The notes under the pieces: generated by a model | Database searches by the model: none | What the model was told of the DNA's origin: nothing | Seen by the model: only the letters and a program-made list of their open reading frames with translations | Part shown: positions 26,303-36,885 of the stretch, one piece after another | Numbering within the stretch: position 1 is the stretch's first letter | Layout of the letters: every line of letters starts with the position of its first letter | Assembly: GCA_963710615.1 (NCBI GenBank) | Contig: CAVQBF010000002.1 | Coordinates: 310,001 to 374,000, forward strand | Source: GCA-2746605 sp963710615 | GTDB lineage: Bacteria; Bacteroidota; Ignavibacteria; Ignavibacteriales; Melioribacteraceae | DNA: 64,000 nt | Direction of reading: 5' to 3' | Position numbers and translations under genes: made by a program

Positions 26303-28333
26303 TTAATCATGTATTACAAAGTTGCTTTCTAATTCCTTCCCAAAATGTTCTTTATACATTTTTAAATATCTTTTATGTAAATTATCTGGTAGAACCTTCT
26401 CATCTACAAGAATTTTTTCTTTACTAAATTCAAGTTCAAAATCTTCATCTATACTACTGATAATATTTTCTTTTACTAAATCTTTTTTAAGATCACTCAT
26501 AAAATTCTTTAACTTTCTCATTTCAACTTTTAGATCTGCTAAGTCTATTTTCAAATCAGTTAGATCAATATCCAAATCACTCACATTAATTTTAATATCC
26601 TTAAGACCTTCTTTTAGTTCTACCATACTTTCTCTAAATGATTCTTTATCAAAATTAATTTTTAAGTCTTTTATTTTTTCTAATTCGAGTCTCATATTTT
26701 CCATTTCATTTTTGAATTCTTCCGAATTAAAATGTTCACCAATTTCTTTTATATGATCAAAATCTATATCTATCTTAATATCCTTGAGAGACTCTTTGAC
26801 CTCTTGCATTTCTTTTTTAAATTCGTCTGAATTAAAATGGCTTTCAATTTCATTAAGTTCATCAAAATCTAAATTTATTTTTATATCCTTCAAATCATCT
26901 TTTAGCTGTGCCATATCTTTCTTTAAATCATCCATGTTGATTTCAATATCTGCAAGTGCATCATCAATTTCACCAAGTGTACTGAGTATAAATCCCTCAT
27001 GTTTTCTTAATTCATTTTCTGGAACTCTATCACCATCTTTATAAAGTTCAACTAGTTTTCCATTTTCTACTGTCCCTTTCCAATGAACATCATCTTTGTG
27101 AAAATTAAATTTCCTTTTACCTTCCTCTAAATTTATTATTTGGACTGCCTCGCCAATATCTTCCACCGATTGAAATTCTTCAATTGGCGAAACTTCTTGT
27201 GATTCAAAAGCTTTAACTTCTGCTGATTCAGATGATAAATTGATAGCTGGATCTTTCAATGTATTTTGATCATTAGAATTATCCATTGAAGATGAGCATG
27301 CAATAGACGTTATTGTAAAAAGTGCAATTATTAGAATTGCGGATAAAAGTATTTTCTTTTGATAATTTGGATGGTTATTATTTTTATTTACCATTCTTTT
27401 AATCCTCCCTAGTAGTGAGTTTTTTGAACCTATGGCTGAAAGAGCAACAACTGGTTTATTTATTTTATTTTGATGTAGTGTTAGCAAAGCATTTGCCAAT
27501 ACTTTGGAATCTTCATTTAATTGCAGAGCAAGATCATCACATGCATATTCTCTTTCATTTCTTATGATTTTTGAAATTATCCAAACAGATGGATTAAAGA
27601 AATAAAGTATTTCCAGAAATGATTGAACTAAATTCAATAGATAATCGCTTCTTTTTACGTGTGCTAATTCGTGAGCTAATATCATTTCTATTTGATCACC
27701 TGGCATTCCAGAAAAACTTCCAAGCGGCATTAGAATCACTGGTTTCAAATAACCAATAACAGTTGGGAAATTCACAATTGTTGATTCGAATAGTTTTACC
27801 GATCTATCGATTCCTAATAATCTTGAAATTTGTAGAACCTTTTTCTGCCATTTTTCACTAACCGAAAGTAGGTTTTGAGTTTTCATTTTCTGCATATAAA
27901 AATATCCACCTAACATTCTTACAGATAGAAAAAGCATTCCAATGAACCATATTGAAACAATGTAATTTATATTCATACTTCCAAAACTTGAGATGGAATT
28001 TATAATTCCATCCCAAGTAGAAATAGAGGTATTCGCAGTTTTATTAGCATTTATAGAAATTTCATGAAACAGAGCAAAATTTGATTCTTTTGTAAGCACA
28101 CTATTTATATTTTCAGTGGAAAATGATTGTTGTGAATATAAATCGGAAAATGTTCTAATTGATGCAGCAAACACAAAAAGAATACAGGCAAAAGCAATAA
28201 TTGATCTAATTTTGGAAAACTTAGGATTAATAAGAACCATCGCAATAGCAAGAATTAAGAGAACAAATAATCCTTGCCAAAGTGAATTTATTAAAGTCCA
28301 GCCTAAAGCGTTAATAATATTATTCAATTCCAT
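26303..28333 (-). CDS. BlaR1/MecR1-type M56 membrane metallopeptidase with repeat tail
   Basis: A 676-residue sensor peptidase. Several transmembrane segments (about 10-35, 45-60, 120-145, and one near 325-345) flank a cytoplasmic zinc protease with HELAH at 221-225 and a downstream NEREYACDD motif. In BlaR1 systems this domain cleaves or inactivates the BlaI repressor, here encoded immediately upstream with a 14-base overlap. Instead of a penicillin-binding sensor the C-terminal 330 residues are acidic and repetitive: units such as HFNSDEFKKEM and HFNSEEFKNEM alternate with KDIKIN segments, suggesting a long helical or coiled-coil periplasmic sensor. The signal is unknown. Confidence 0.88.
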   Translation of the reverse strand: MELNNIINALGWTLINSLWQGLFVLLILAIAMVLINPKFSKIRSIIAFACILFVFAASIRTFSDLYSQQSFSTENINSVLTKESNFALFHEISINANKTANTSISTWDGIINSISSFGSMNINYIVSIWFIGMLFLSVRMLGGYFYMQKMKTQNLLSVSEKWQKKVLQISRLLGIDRSVKLFESTIVNFPTVIGYLKPVILMPLGSFSGMPGDQIEMILAHELAHVKRSDYLLNLVQSFLEILYFFNPSVWIISKIIRNEREYACDDLALQLNEDSKVLANALLTLHQNKINKPVVALSAIGSKNSLLGRIKRMVNKNNNHPNYQKKILLSAILIIALFTITSIACSSSMDNSNDQNTLKDPAINLSSESAEVKAFESQEVSPIEEFQSVEDIGEAVQIINLEEGKRKFNFHKDDVHWKGTVENGKLVELYKDGDRVPENELRKHEGFILSTLGEIDDALADIEINMDDLKKDMAQLKDDLKDIKINLDFDELNEIESHFNSDEFKKEMQEVKESLKDIKIDIDFDHIKEIGEHFNSEEFKNEMENMRLELEKIKDLKINFDKESFRESMVELKEGLKDIKINVSDLDIDLTDLKIDLADLKVEMRKLKNFMSDLKKDLVKENIISSIDEDFELEFSKEKILVDEKVLPDNLHKRYLKMYKEHFGKELESNFVIHD

Positions 28334-28709
28334 TTTTCTTTTTCTCCAACAATTCGAGATAATTTTTTATTTCATCAATTTCTTTCTGTGTTGTGTTTTC
28401 TCTTCCAATTGCTTGCATAACTAGTTTACTTGCAGATCCGGAAAAAGTAGATTTTAAGAATTTTTCAAGTAGAATTTCTTGAGTTTCACGCTTTTTAATA
28501 GCGGCATCGTAAATATGACTTCTACCCAATTTCTCCCTCTTGAGGATTTTTTTATCAAGCATTATTTGCATAATCTTAAGAGTTGTTGTATAACCAACTT
28601 CTTTCTCTCTATTTAGCAAATCATTTATTTGTTTTACCGTTGAAGGGCCATTGCTCCAAAGTAATCCTAAAATTTCTAATTCAGATTCTGTTGGCTTAAA
28701 TTTCTTCAT
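28320..28709 (-). CDS. BlaI/MecI-family transcriptional repressor
   Basis: A 129-residue winged-helix repressor (PTESELEILGLLWSNGPSTVKQI, then VGYTTTLKIMQIMLDKKIL with the recognition helix). The C-terminal half is a helical dimerisation domain in which partner proteases cut. It overlaps the M56 gene by 14 bases and is the first gene of the pair. A palindrome 37 bases upstream is the likely operator, indicating autoregulation. Confidence 0.92.
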   Translation of the reverse strand: MKKFKPTESELEILGLLWSNGPSTVKQINDLLNREKEVGYTTTLKIMQIMLDKKILKREKLGRSHIYDAAIKKRETQEILLEKFLKSTFSGSASKLVMQAIGRENTTQKEIDEIKNYLELLEKKKNGIE

Positions 28710-28745
28710 AATTTCTCCAAGATCTGACCTTATGACGAATAGAAT

Positions 28746-28761
28746 TACGAAAAGTTTCGTA
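28746..28761. promoter_or_regulatory. Predicted BlaI-type operator
   Basis: TACGAAA, AG, TTTCGTA is an inverted repeat with perfect 7-base arms, 37 bases upstream of the repressor start. An additional half-site ACGAA lies at 28735-28739. The fabI gene is divergent and about 190 bases away. Confidence 0.6.
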
Positions 28762-28951
28762 GTTGATAAATATTTTTTGGAATTTATTTCAATAAATTTG
28801 AAAACGTTTTAATAATACCGTATAGTTATTATTTATTTTCTGATAAAATGAGAACTTGTTAAAGAAAAATTATTTACACAAAATATTAATTGTTAAATTG
28901 GGTTAATAAAATTATCATAAAATCAAAATATCTATCAGGGAAATAAAAGTT

Positions 28952-29800
28952 ATGGCATATAATTTATTAAAAGGGAAAAAAGGAATTATTTTTGGAGCTT
29001 TGAACTCTAGTTCAATTGCTTGGAAAGTTGCAGAGCGTGCTCATGATGAAGGCGCAGAAATTGTTTTAACAAATGCTCCATTTGCAATTAGAATGGGAGA
29101 AATTGATGAACTTGCTAAGAAAATTAATTCACCAGTAATTCCATGTGATGTTACTAATCTTGAAGATATTGAAAATTTAATACAAAAATCAATGGAACAT
29201 TTTGGTGGGAAATTTGATTTTTTACTTCATTCTATTGGAATGTCACCAAATGTCAGAAAAGATATTCCTTATGATAATATTAATTACCCTAATTTTTTAA
29301 AAACTTTGGATGTTTCAGCTTTATCATTCCATAAAACATTACAAACATGCCGTAATTTTGATGCTATTAATGAATGGGGATCGGTTTTAGCATTATCATA
29401 TATTGCCGCGCAGCGTACTTTAGATAGATATAATGATATGGCAGATGCGAAAGCAATTCTTGAATCTATAGCACGTAGTTTTGGATATATTTATGGTAGA
29501 GAAAAATTTATTAGGATTAATACAATATCACAATCTCCGACTGTAACTACAGCTGGAAGTCGTATTGATGGATTTGATTCGTTACTTGATTTCACTGAAC
29601 GTATGTCACCCCTGGGTAATGCATCAGCAGATGAATGTGCTGATTATTGCATCACATTATTTTCGGATCTGACTAAAAAAGTAACAATGCAAAATTTATT
29701 TCACGATGGAGGATTTTCTAGTATGGGTATGAGTGCTCGAGCCATTCGCCAATACGAGAAAAGTTTTAAAGATCCCTTGAAAAAAGATGAAGAAAAATAA
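28952..29800 (+). CDS. fabI: Enoyl-[acyl-carrier-protein] reductase (FabI-like)
   Basis: A 282-residue short-chain dehydrogenase-type reductase for the last step of each fatty-acid elongation cycle. The N-terminus (LLKGKKGIIFGALNSSSIAW) is the FabI form of the NAD-binding loop, DFLLHSIGMSP is typical of the family, and YNDMADAK supplies the Tyr-x6-Lys catalytic pair. SQSPTVTTAGSRI corresponds to the substrate loop. It is a single gene with a hairpin terminator behind it. Confidence 0.9.
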   Translation: MAYNLLKGKKGIIFGALNSSSIAWKVAERAHDEGAEIVLTNAPFAIRMGEIDELAKKINSPVIPCDVTNLEDIENLIQKSMEHFGGKFDFLLHSIGMSPNVRKDIPYDNINYPNFLKTLDVSALSFHKTLQTCRNFDAINEWGSVLALSYIAAQRTLDRYNDMADAKAILESIARSFGYIYGREKFIRINTISQSPTVTTAGSRIDGFDSLLDFTERMSPLGNASADECADYCITLFSDLTKKVTMQNLFHDGGFSSMGMSARAIRQYEKSFKDPLKKDEEK

Positions 29801-29808
29801 TATTATAC

Positions 29809-29848
29809 AATTGGGATAATCATTTTTAATTATTCCAATTATTTATTT
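29809..29848 (+). terminator. Terminator after fabI
   Basis: AATTGGGATAAT (29809-29820) pairs with ATTATTCCAATT (29829-29840) with one G-U pair, followed by a T-rich stretch. The stem is AT-rich but long and directly follows the stop codon. Confidence 0.65.
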
Positions 29849-30085
29849 TCCCCAACTTCCTTTTTTCGCAATATTTGAGAAATAATTTTCAAATTCATGT
29901 TACTCTCAAATTATCCAAACTATTTTGAAATTTGGGATAATTACTATTTCCTCATATTCGATATTTCAACACACAAAAAGTCTTAAAGGTTATTATAAAT
30001 CTGTTGGGTAAAAATTTATCTCTTAGTGGTTAATTTTGAACAATTAATAGGTGAGAACGTCCAAAATATACTTAGTGGAGAAATA

Positions 30086-30964
30086 ATGAAAAAAAGAAAA
30101 ATTGATAAAAAAAATATTTACCGAGAAGTTAAAAGTATAATTTTTACCGCTGTAATTTTTATTTTTATTACATCAGCATTTATTGAAGGTTCAATTGTTC
30201 CTACACCTTCCATGGAAAATACGATTCTCACCGGCGACAGATTATTTATAAATAAATTTATTTTTGGTGCTGCAACTCCAAGGAACATTCCATTTACCAA
30301 TATTGAATTGCCATACGTTCAGATGCCTTCAATTAGAGAACCAAAAAGAAATGAAATTATTGTATTCAGATTTCCAGGAGAACAGAATCAGTTGGTTGAT
30401 GATGCAGTTGAATATTGGGTTAAAAGGTGTGTTGCTCTGCCGGGAGATACTCTCGAAATAAGAAATAAAGTAATTTTTGTAAATGGAACACAGTCCCCAA
30501 TACCAGCAGATGTAAATTATTTAAATCGGACTATTAAAGCTGAAGGGATTAGAAATAATCAAATATTTCCAGCTAATACTAATTGGAATGAAGACAATTA
30601 CGGTCCACTTATAATTCCAAAGAAGGGCGAGGTAGTCAAATTAAATATCAATAATATTGACGAATGGAGAAGCTTAATCAACAAAGAGTTGAGAAAATTT
30701 GCAGTGTATGTTAAAGAAAATGAAATTTATATTGATGGTCAAGTCACTGATCAATACACAATTAAAGAAGATTACTACTTTATGGTTGGAGATAATAGAG
30801 ATAACAGTTTGGATAGCAGATTTTGGGGTTTTGTACCGAGAGAAAATATTGTTGGAACGCCGATAGTAATATTTTGGTCTTGGGATTCAGATATTCCTTT
30901 TACAAGACCGTTGGATCTTCTAAGTTCTATAAGATTTAATAGAATTGCAAAATTGGTAAAATAA
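30086..30964 (+). CDS. lepB: Signal peptidase I
   Basis: A 292-residue membrane serine protease that removes signal peptides. After one N-terminal helix comes PTPSMENTILTGD with the catalytic Ser42, then YWVKRCVALPGD with Lys113, and near the end GDNRDNSLDSRFWGFV. An insert of about 80 residues lies between the Lys region and the GDNRDNS box. The ATG at 30086 has GGAG just upstream; an in-frame start at 30026 would add 20 polar residues before the membrane anchor and is less likely. Confidence 0.93.
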   Translation: MKKRKIDKKNIYREVKSIIFTAVIFIFITSAFIEGSIVPTPSMENTILTGDRLFINKFIFGAATPRNIPFTNIELPYVQMPSIREPKRNEIIVFRFPGEQNQLVDDAVEYWVKRCVALPGDTLEIRNKVIFVNGTQSPIPADVNYLNRTIKAEGIRNNQIFPANTNWNEDNYGPLIIPKKGEVVKLNINNIDEWRSLINKELRKFAVYVKENEIYIDGQVTDQYTIKEDYYFMVGDNRDNSLDSRFWGFVPRENIVGTPIVIFWSWDSDIPFTRPLDLLSSIRFNRIAKLVK

Positions 30965-30970
30965 AAAGTT

Positions 30971-30998
30971 GGGACGAATTTAATACTGAATTCGTCCC
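30971..30998. terminator. Bidirectional terminator between lepB and a T9SS cargo gene
   Basis: GGGACGAATT and AATTCGTCCC are perfect 10-base arms around an 8-base loop, between two convergent genes, with AT-rich flanks. Confidence 0.8.
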
Positions 30999-31009
30999 TT
31001 AACAATATT

Positions 31010-31672
31010 TTATTTCATTAAGATCATTCTTTTTGAATCAACAAAATTAGCAGCAACAATTCTATATATGTAAACACCTGAGTTAACTTCACGTCCAAAA
31101 TCATCTCTTCCGTTCCAAATTGTTGAATAACTTCCGGAAGAATAATTTTCATTTACTAACATTCTAACTTTTTCACCAAGTGTGTTATATACTTCTAATA
31201 ATACATCAGAGTTTTCAGGAATACTGAAAGATATTGTCGTAGTAGGATTAAATGGATTTGGATAATTATTTCCTAACTTATAATCATTAGGAATTTCTGC
31301 TAATTGATTTACAGAAACTGGAAAATCAGTTGCATCACCCGGGTTTGTCACAAGTGAAAAATCACCAGGGGGATCACCACCATTCCAAAGTCCATTGGGG
31401 TCCTGCAGTTCTTCGCCATTCGTAAATCCATCACCATCAGAATCAAGGCTGGCAAGTTGAGGTCCCCAAAAATTTGTGTTACTGCTTCCTGTAATTAACT
31501 CAACGGCCTGACCAAAAGGATTTCTCGCTGATCCGCCACCATTGTTGTGGCAAGTATTACAACTAAATTTAGTTCCGTTTGGAACTTGTCCAACTCTAAA
31601 ACTTCGACCTACTAAAAAAGTAAGAGAAGTTGTAAGTAATACAATTATTGTAAAAAAAGATTTACTTTTCAT
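31010..31672 (-). CDS. Secreted protein with one c-type haem site and T9SS sorting domain
   Basis: A 220-residue exported protein. A signal peptide (MKSKSFFTIIVLLTTSLTFLVG) is followed by SCNTCHNNGGG, one CxxCH haem-attachment motif, then DSDGDGFTNGEELQDPNG, a calcium-binding thrombospondin-3-like loop. Residues about 135-220 are a T9SS C-terminal sorting domain (NNYPNPFNPTTTISFSI to the final MILMK). It would be delivered to the outer surface. Function is unknown; a surface monohaem cytochrome is a reasonable description. Confidence 0.82.
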   Translation of the reverse strand: MKSKSFFTIIVLLTTSLTFLVGRSFRVGQVPNGTKFSCNTCHNNGGGSARNPFGQAVELITGSSNTNFWGPQLASLDSDGDGFTNGEELQDPNGLWNGGDPPGDFSLVTNPGDATDFPVSVNQLAEIPNDYKLGNNYPNPFNPTTTISFSIPENSDVLLEVYNTLGEKVRMLVNENYSSGSYSTIWNGRDDFGREVNSGVYIYRIVAANFVDSKRMILMK

Positions 31673-31775
31673 AAGGCTTCCTTTTTTATATTGAAATCTT
31701 TTTCAAAATAAAAAGATTGAAAAATAATTACAATCTAAATATTTTTTAGATTCCCTGAGCTGTTTTGTTCTGATT

Positions 31776-32933
31776 TTATTTCATTAATATCATTCTCCTA
31801 GTTTGCGTAAAATTTCCAATTGTTAAAGTATAGTAATAAATGCCGCTGGGAAAATTTCCTGCATCAAAAACCACTTTGTAATTACCTGAGTATTGCTGTT
31901 GATTCACCAATGTAGAAATTGAAGATCCAAGGATGTTATAAACGATTAGAGTTACTTGGTTGCTAAAATCGGAAGCATTATTTGTAATGGTGTATTTAAT
32001 CGTAGTGGTTGGGTTAAAAGGATTTGGATAATTATTCATTAGATTGATTTCAATTGGTGCTGAATAGTCAACATTTATATTTGATATACCTTGCCAACCA
32101 GCTATAGTAGCCCAAAGCCACCATGCGGCATATGCTTTTTGGTTTGCATTTAAAGGCTGCGAATGTGCAGAAGAACATTGATACCAATCAACATTTTCAG
32201 GATGTGTGTTCTGCCAGTCAATTGCCCAGTTTGCGTCTAGTGATCCATTCTCATCTGAATCATAATTACATGCATCATTTGGATTTTTATTCCCGTAATA
32301 ATTCCCGTCAGGATCATAGCATTCAATATCGGCAAAATCAAAGAGATATTTATTGTTTGTACGGCAATAATTTCTGATCTGCTCATTTCTTAAATGAAGA
32401 TTACCATTTAACCCGCTACCATCTAAATGTCCTGTCATATAAACAAAATCAATATTTGGAAAATCTATCTCCAGCTGATTCATCAAATTTAAGTATGTAT
32501 TTATATCATCTTCAGATGCGCTGCTTACTTGTCCGCACCAAGACCACATCACAACATTCACATCGTAATTGTCTTGATTATTCAAATATTCTCTTGTTCT
32601 TACTGCCCAAGTTATCCTATCTGGATTTCCTAAATCGCCACTCATAAAACCATCGTCAATATCAAGCGAACCTACTTCTGGCCCATTGTGCCAATTGTAT
32701 AATCCTGTCCCGCCCATAAATTCATCCAGATTATTCATGCCGGTGACAATCTGACTTCCATGAGATGTATGACCATATGCAATATGCAATTCGGTTTTTG
32801 CTTTGAGAATCGCAGATTCCGGTACTTGTGAAATATCTGTACAATTGTGGTCAATTATTTTGATTTGAGCCAATAGATTTGAAAGGAGTATTGGAATAAA
32901 AAATAAAATAAAAGTTAGCTTCAGTTTTTGCAT
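31776..32933 (-). CDS. Secreted protein of unknown function with T9SS sorting domain
   Basis: A 385-residue exported protein with a signal peptide (FILFFIPILLSNLLA) and a C-terminal sorting domain (MNNYPNPFNPTTTIKYTI to MILMK). The middle part (residues about 40-290) contains IAYGHTSHGSQIVTGM, VVMWSWCGQVSSASE and DFVYMTGHLDGSG. These His- and Asp-rich turns suggest a hydrolase, perhaps SGNH-like, but I cannot assign catalytic residues. It is adjacent to another T9SS cargo gene in the same direction, but about 100 bases apart. Confidence 0.75.
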   Translation of the reverse strand: MQKLKLTFILFFIPILLSNLLAQIKIIDHNCTDISQVPESAILKAKTELHIAYGHTSHGSQIVTGMNNLDEFMGGTGLYNWHNGPEVGSLDIDDGFMSGDLGNPDRITWAVRTREYLNNQDNYDVNVVMWSWCGQVSSASEDDINTYLNLMNQLEIDFPNIDFVYMTGHLDGSGLNGNLHLRNEQIRNYCRTNNKYLFDFADIECYDPDGNYYGNKNPNDACNYDSDENGSLDANWAIDWQNTHPENVDWYQCSSAHSQPLNANQKAYAAWWLWATIAGWQGISNINVDYSAPIEINLMNNYPNPFNPTTTIKYTITNNASDFSNQVTLIVYNILGSSISTLVNQQQYSGNYKVVFDAGNFPSGIYYYTLTIGNFTQTRRMILMK

Positions 32934-33215
32934 AATAACCTCACTCTAATGAGACAAGTTATATTATTAAAATATTTAATCTTATCCTAATTATACAAAA
33001 ACTAAGCCAAAATAATAGAATATAAATTATAAAGGAATTGACTAATAATAGTGTAAATGGTAGAATTTACATGTAGAAATTATCAAAATGAGATTTATAA
33101 AAAATTATAAATAACTTTTTGGGTATGCTATTTCTAATATCAATTATGACTCAGTTCATGAAGGATAGATGGATTCGCAATGAGTTCAAAAAAAGAGTAT
33201 TATTGAAATTAAAAA

Positions 33216-36200
33216 CTATTTATAATTCAGAATTGGCGCCAGCCATTTTTCAGCCTCATTTAAAGTCATATTTTTACGTTTAGCATAATCTTGAACTTGA
33301 TCTTTACTTATTTTACCGACATTAAAGTATTTAGCCTCTGGATTAGCAAAATATATTCCGCAGACTGATGCTGGTGGATCCATAGCTAAGCTTTCTGTTA
33401 AAGAAATTCCGATTGAGTTATCTACATCAAGCAATTTGAATAGATCAATTTTTTCAGTATGATCCGGTTGAGCTGGATATCCAGGAGCAGGGCGAATGCC
33501 TTGATATTTTTCAGAAATGAGATCAGTATTCTCAAATTTCTCCTCAGAGGCATAACCCCAAAATTCCTTTCTAATTTTCTCATGAAGCAGTTCGGCAAAA
33601 GCTTCAGCTAATCGATCGGCAATTGCTTTAACCATAATTGCACTGTAGTCATCATGATTATCTTCATATTTTTTTACTAATTCTTTTGAGCCTAATCCAG
33701 TTGTGACAGCAAAGGCCCCTATGTAATCATTTATCCCACTTACTTTCGGTGCAATAAAATCTGATAAAGCTAAACTTGAAGCCTTATCAGCTTGCTGCCT
33801 TAAAGTATGAAATACCGATTTTACATTTTTTCTCGTCTCATCTTCATAAATTTCAATATCATCATCAATACTGTTAGCTGGAAATATTCCATAAATAGCA
33901 TTTGCGGTAAGTAATTTTTCATCAAGAATTTTGTTGAGCAAAACCTGAGCTTCATCAAATAACTTTATCGCCTCCGTTCCATATTTTGCATTTTCAAAAA
34001 TTGTTGGGTATTTCCCTTTCATTTCCCACGCAATAAAAAATGGTGTCCAATCAATGTAGTTTTTTATTTCATCCAGTGGAAATTCTTTAAGTTTATTTAC
34101 TCCAATGAAATTAGGTTTTTTAATTGATACAGATTTCCAATCGATTTGAAATTTATTTTTTCTTGATTCTTCTATTGAGATATAATTTTTTGCGGAATAT
34201 TTCTTTTTATGATTTTCTCTCATATTTGTATATTCAATTGATATTTCATTCATGAATCCTTTTTTACTGGAATCACTTAAAAGCTTTCCAGCAACTGCTA
34301 CAGCTTTAGATGCATCATGAACATGAACAACAGCTTCAGAATAATTTTCATCAATCTTTACTGCTGTATGAATCTTAGAAGTTGTTGCACCACCAATTAA
34401 CAATGGAATTGTAAACTTTTCTCTTTCCATTTCCTTTGCAACGTGAACCATTTCTTCAAGAGAAGGAGTAATTAATCCGCTTAAACCTATCAGATCAACT
34501 TGATCATCTTTAGCCCTACTTAATATTTTTTCTGAGGGAACCATTACCCCTAAGTCTATAATGTCATAATTATTGCAGCTCAGAACAACTCCTACAATAT
34601 TTTTTCCAATATCATGAACATCACCTTTCACCGTTGCCAATAGTATCTTTCCAGCTTTTTTAACCTCGCCAGCTTTTTGATCTGCTTCAATGTAAGGAGT
34701 TAGGATTGCAACTGCTTTTTTCATTACCCGAGCACTTTTTACAACTTGAGGTAAAAACATTTTTCCCGAACCAAATAAATCACCGACTTTATTCATTCCA
34801 TCCATTAAAGGACCTTCAATTATTTCAAGCGGAGAAGAAATTTCTTTTCGAGCTTCTTCAACATCATCAAATATAAATTGATCAATACCTCTAACAAGCG
34901 AATGAATTAGTCTTTCAACAACTGGTTTACTTCTCCATTCTTCAGCCTTAACTTCTTTTTTGCCTTTTCGCTGAATAGTCTCGGCAAACTCTGTTAATCT
35001 TTCGGTTGCATCTTTTCTTCTATTTAAAATTACATCTTCAACTTTTTCTAATAGTTCTTTTGGAATTTCTTCATAAATCTCCAGCTGTCCCGCGTTAACA
35101 ATACCCATATCCATTCCAGATTTTATGGCATGATAAAGAAATGCTGAATGCATCGCTTCTCGAACAGTATTATTTCCACGAAACGAAAATGAGACGTTAC
35201 TTACACCCCCGGAGACTTTTGAATTAGGCAAGTTATCTTTTATCCATTTTGTTGCATTAATGAAGTCAACTGCATAATTATTGTGTTCTTCAATACCTGT
35301 CGCAATTGCAAAAATGTTTGGGTCAAAAATTATATCCTCAGAAGGGAATCCTACTTCTTCAGTAAGGATTTTGTAAGCACGTTCACATATTTCAATTTTC
35401 CTTTCATAGGTATCTGCCTGACCTTTTTCATCAAAGGCCATAACAATAGTTGCGGCACCGTAGTTTAATATTTTTCGTGCCTGATCTTTAAAAACTTCTT
35501 CACCTTCTTTTAAGCTAATAGAATTTACAACCCCTTTCCCTTGTAGACATTTTAATCCTGCTTCTATAACACTCCATTTTGATGAATCAAGCATAATCGG
35601 AACCCTGGCAATATCAGGTTCTGATGCAATTAGGTTAAGAAACTTTGTAATTGCAGTTTCAGCATCAATCATTGCATCATCCATATTGATGTCAATAATT
35701 TGTGCGCCATTTTCAACTTGATCTCTAGCAACTGCTAAGGCTTCCTGATAGTTTTCTTCCTTTATCAAACGCGCAAACATTTTGGAACCCATAACATTAG
35801 TTCTTTCACCAACGTTTATAAAATTTGAGTCGGGTCTAACAACTAATGGTTCCAATCCACTGAGGGAGAGCAAATTGCTTCTTTCTTTTGGTATTCTTGG
35901 CTTGAACAATTTGGCAATATCTGAAAATGCTTTAATATGATCTGGTGTTGTTCCACAGCATCCGCCAACAATATTGAATGTACCGTTTCTTGCATATTCA
36001 GATAAAACTGAAAACATTTGTTCAGGAGTTTCATCATATGCCCCAAATTCATTTGGTAATCCTGCGTTTGGATAAATACTTACAAAACAGCTCGCTAAGT
36101 TTGAAATGTCTTCAATAAATGGACGCATTTGTGCAGGACCAAGAGAACAGTTTAAGCCCACACTTAATAAATTCGGTGTGTGGGAAATTGAATGCCAAAA

Positions 36201-36885
36201 TGCTTCAAAAGTTTGTCCGGAAAGTGTTCTTCCACTTTGATCAACAATAGTTCCGGATATCATTATTGGTAATACAATCTTTTTCTCATTAAAATATTGA
36301 CGAATTGCAACCAGTGCTGACTTTGCATTAAGCGTATCAGTTATCGTCTCAATCAGACAGAACATCTGCACCACCATCAACTAAACCGCGGACTTGATCA
36401 TAATATGAATTTTTCATCTCATCAAAAGTTAGTGCTCTAGCGCCCGGATCTTCCACATTCGATGACATTGATAAAGTTTTATTTGTCGGACCTAGTGCTC
36501 CTGCAACAAATCTTGGTTTTGATGGTTCATTTATTACTGATTCAATAGCAGCTTCTTTTGCTATTTTTGCTGCCTGAAAATTTAGTTCATAAACAAAATC
36601 TTCCGTGCCATAATCTTTTTGAGCAATTGAAGTTGCACTGAACGTATTTGTTTCAATAATATCGGCACCAGCTTCAAGGTAAGCTCTATGAATATTTTTG
36701 ATAATTTCAGGTTGAGTAATAGAGAGTAAATCATTGTTTCCTCTTAAAGAAAAACTATGATTTTTAAATTGCTGAGCACGAAAATCATCTTCAGTGAGAT
36801 TATGCTTTTGGATCAAGCTTCCCATTGCACCATCTAAAATCAAAATTCTTTCTTTTAATATCTTTGTTAAGTCATTAAATATCAT
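33216..36885 (-). pseudogene. metH: Cobalamin-dependent methionine synthase, interrupted by one frameshift
   Basis: Together the two frames encode all MetH domains. The N-terminal 178 codons (36885-36349) start ILDGAMGSLIQ and carry the first part of the homocysteine domain; the remaining part (to 33216) has the zinc cysteines (GLNCSLGP, GGCCGTT), the folate domain (NVGERTNVMGS), the cobalamin domain with VHDIGKNIVG, and the SAM-activation domain (RPAPGYPAQPDHTEK). At about 36357 one extra base shifts the frame: removing it joins GGADVL to LIETITDTLNAK exactly as in intact MetH. Either the gene is broken or the assembly has an error. No cobalamin riboswitch was recognised upstream. Confidence 0.9.

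Noticed and set aside
26322..27044. Ser/Phe-rich open frames on the plus strand
   Set aside because: They are the complement of the acidic repeat region of the M56 gene and show no ribosome-binding site or independent protein features.
29900..29960. Second near-palindrome ATTATCCAAA ... TTTGGGATAAT after fabI
   Set aside because: It resembles the fabI terminator stem but is imperfect and lies in an untranscribed-looking gap; no function can be argued.
30026..30085. Earlier start for signal peptidase I
   Set aside because: It would add about 20 polar residues before the membrane anchor, while the ATG at 30086 has a GGAG ribosome-binding site and gives a standard N-terminus.
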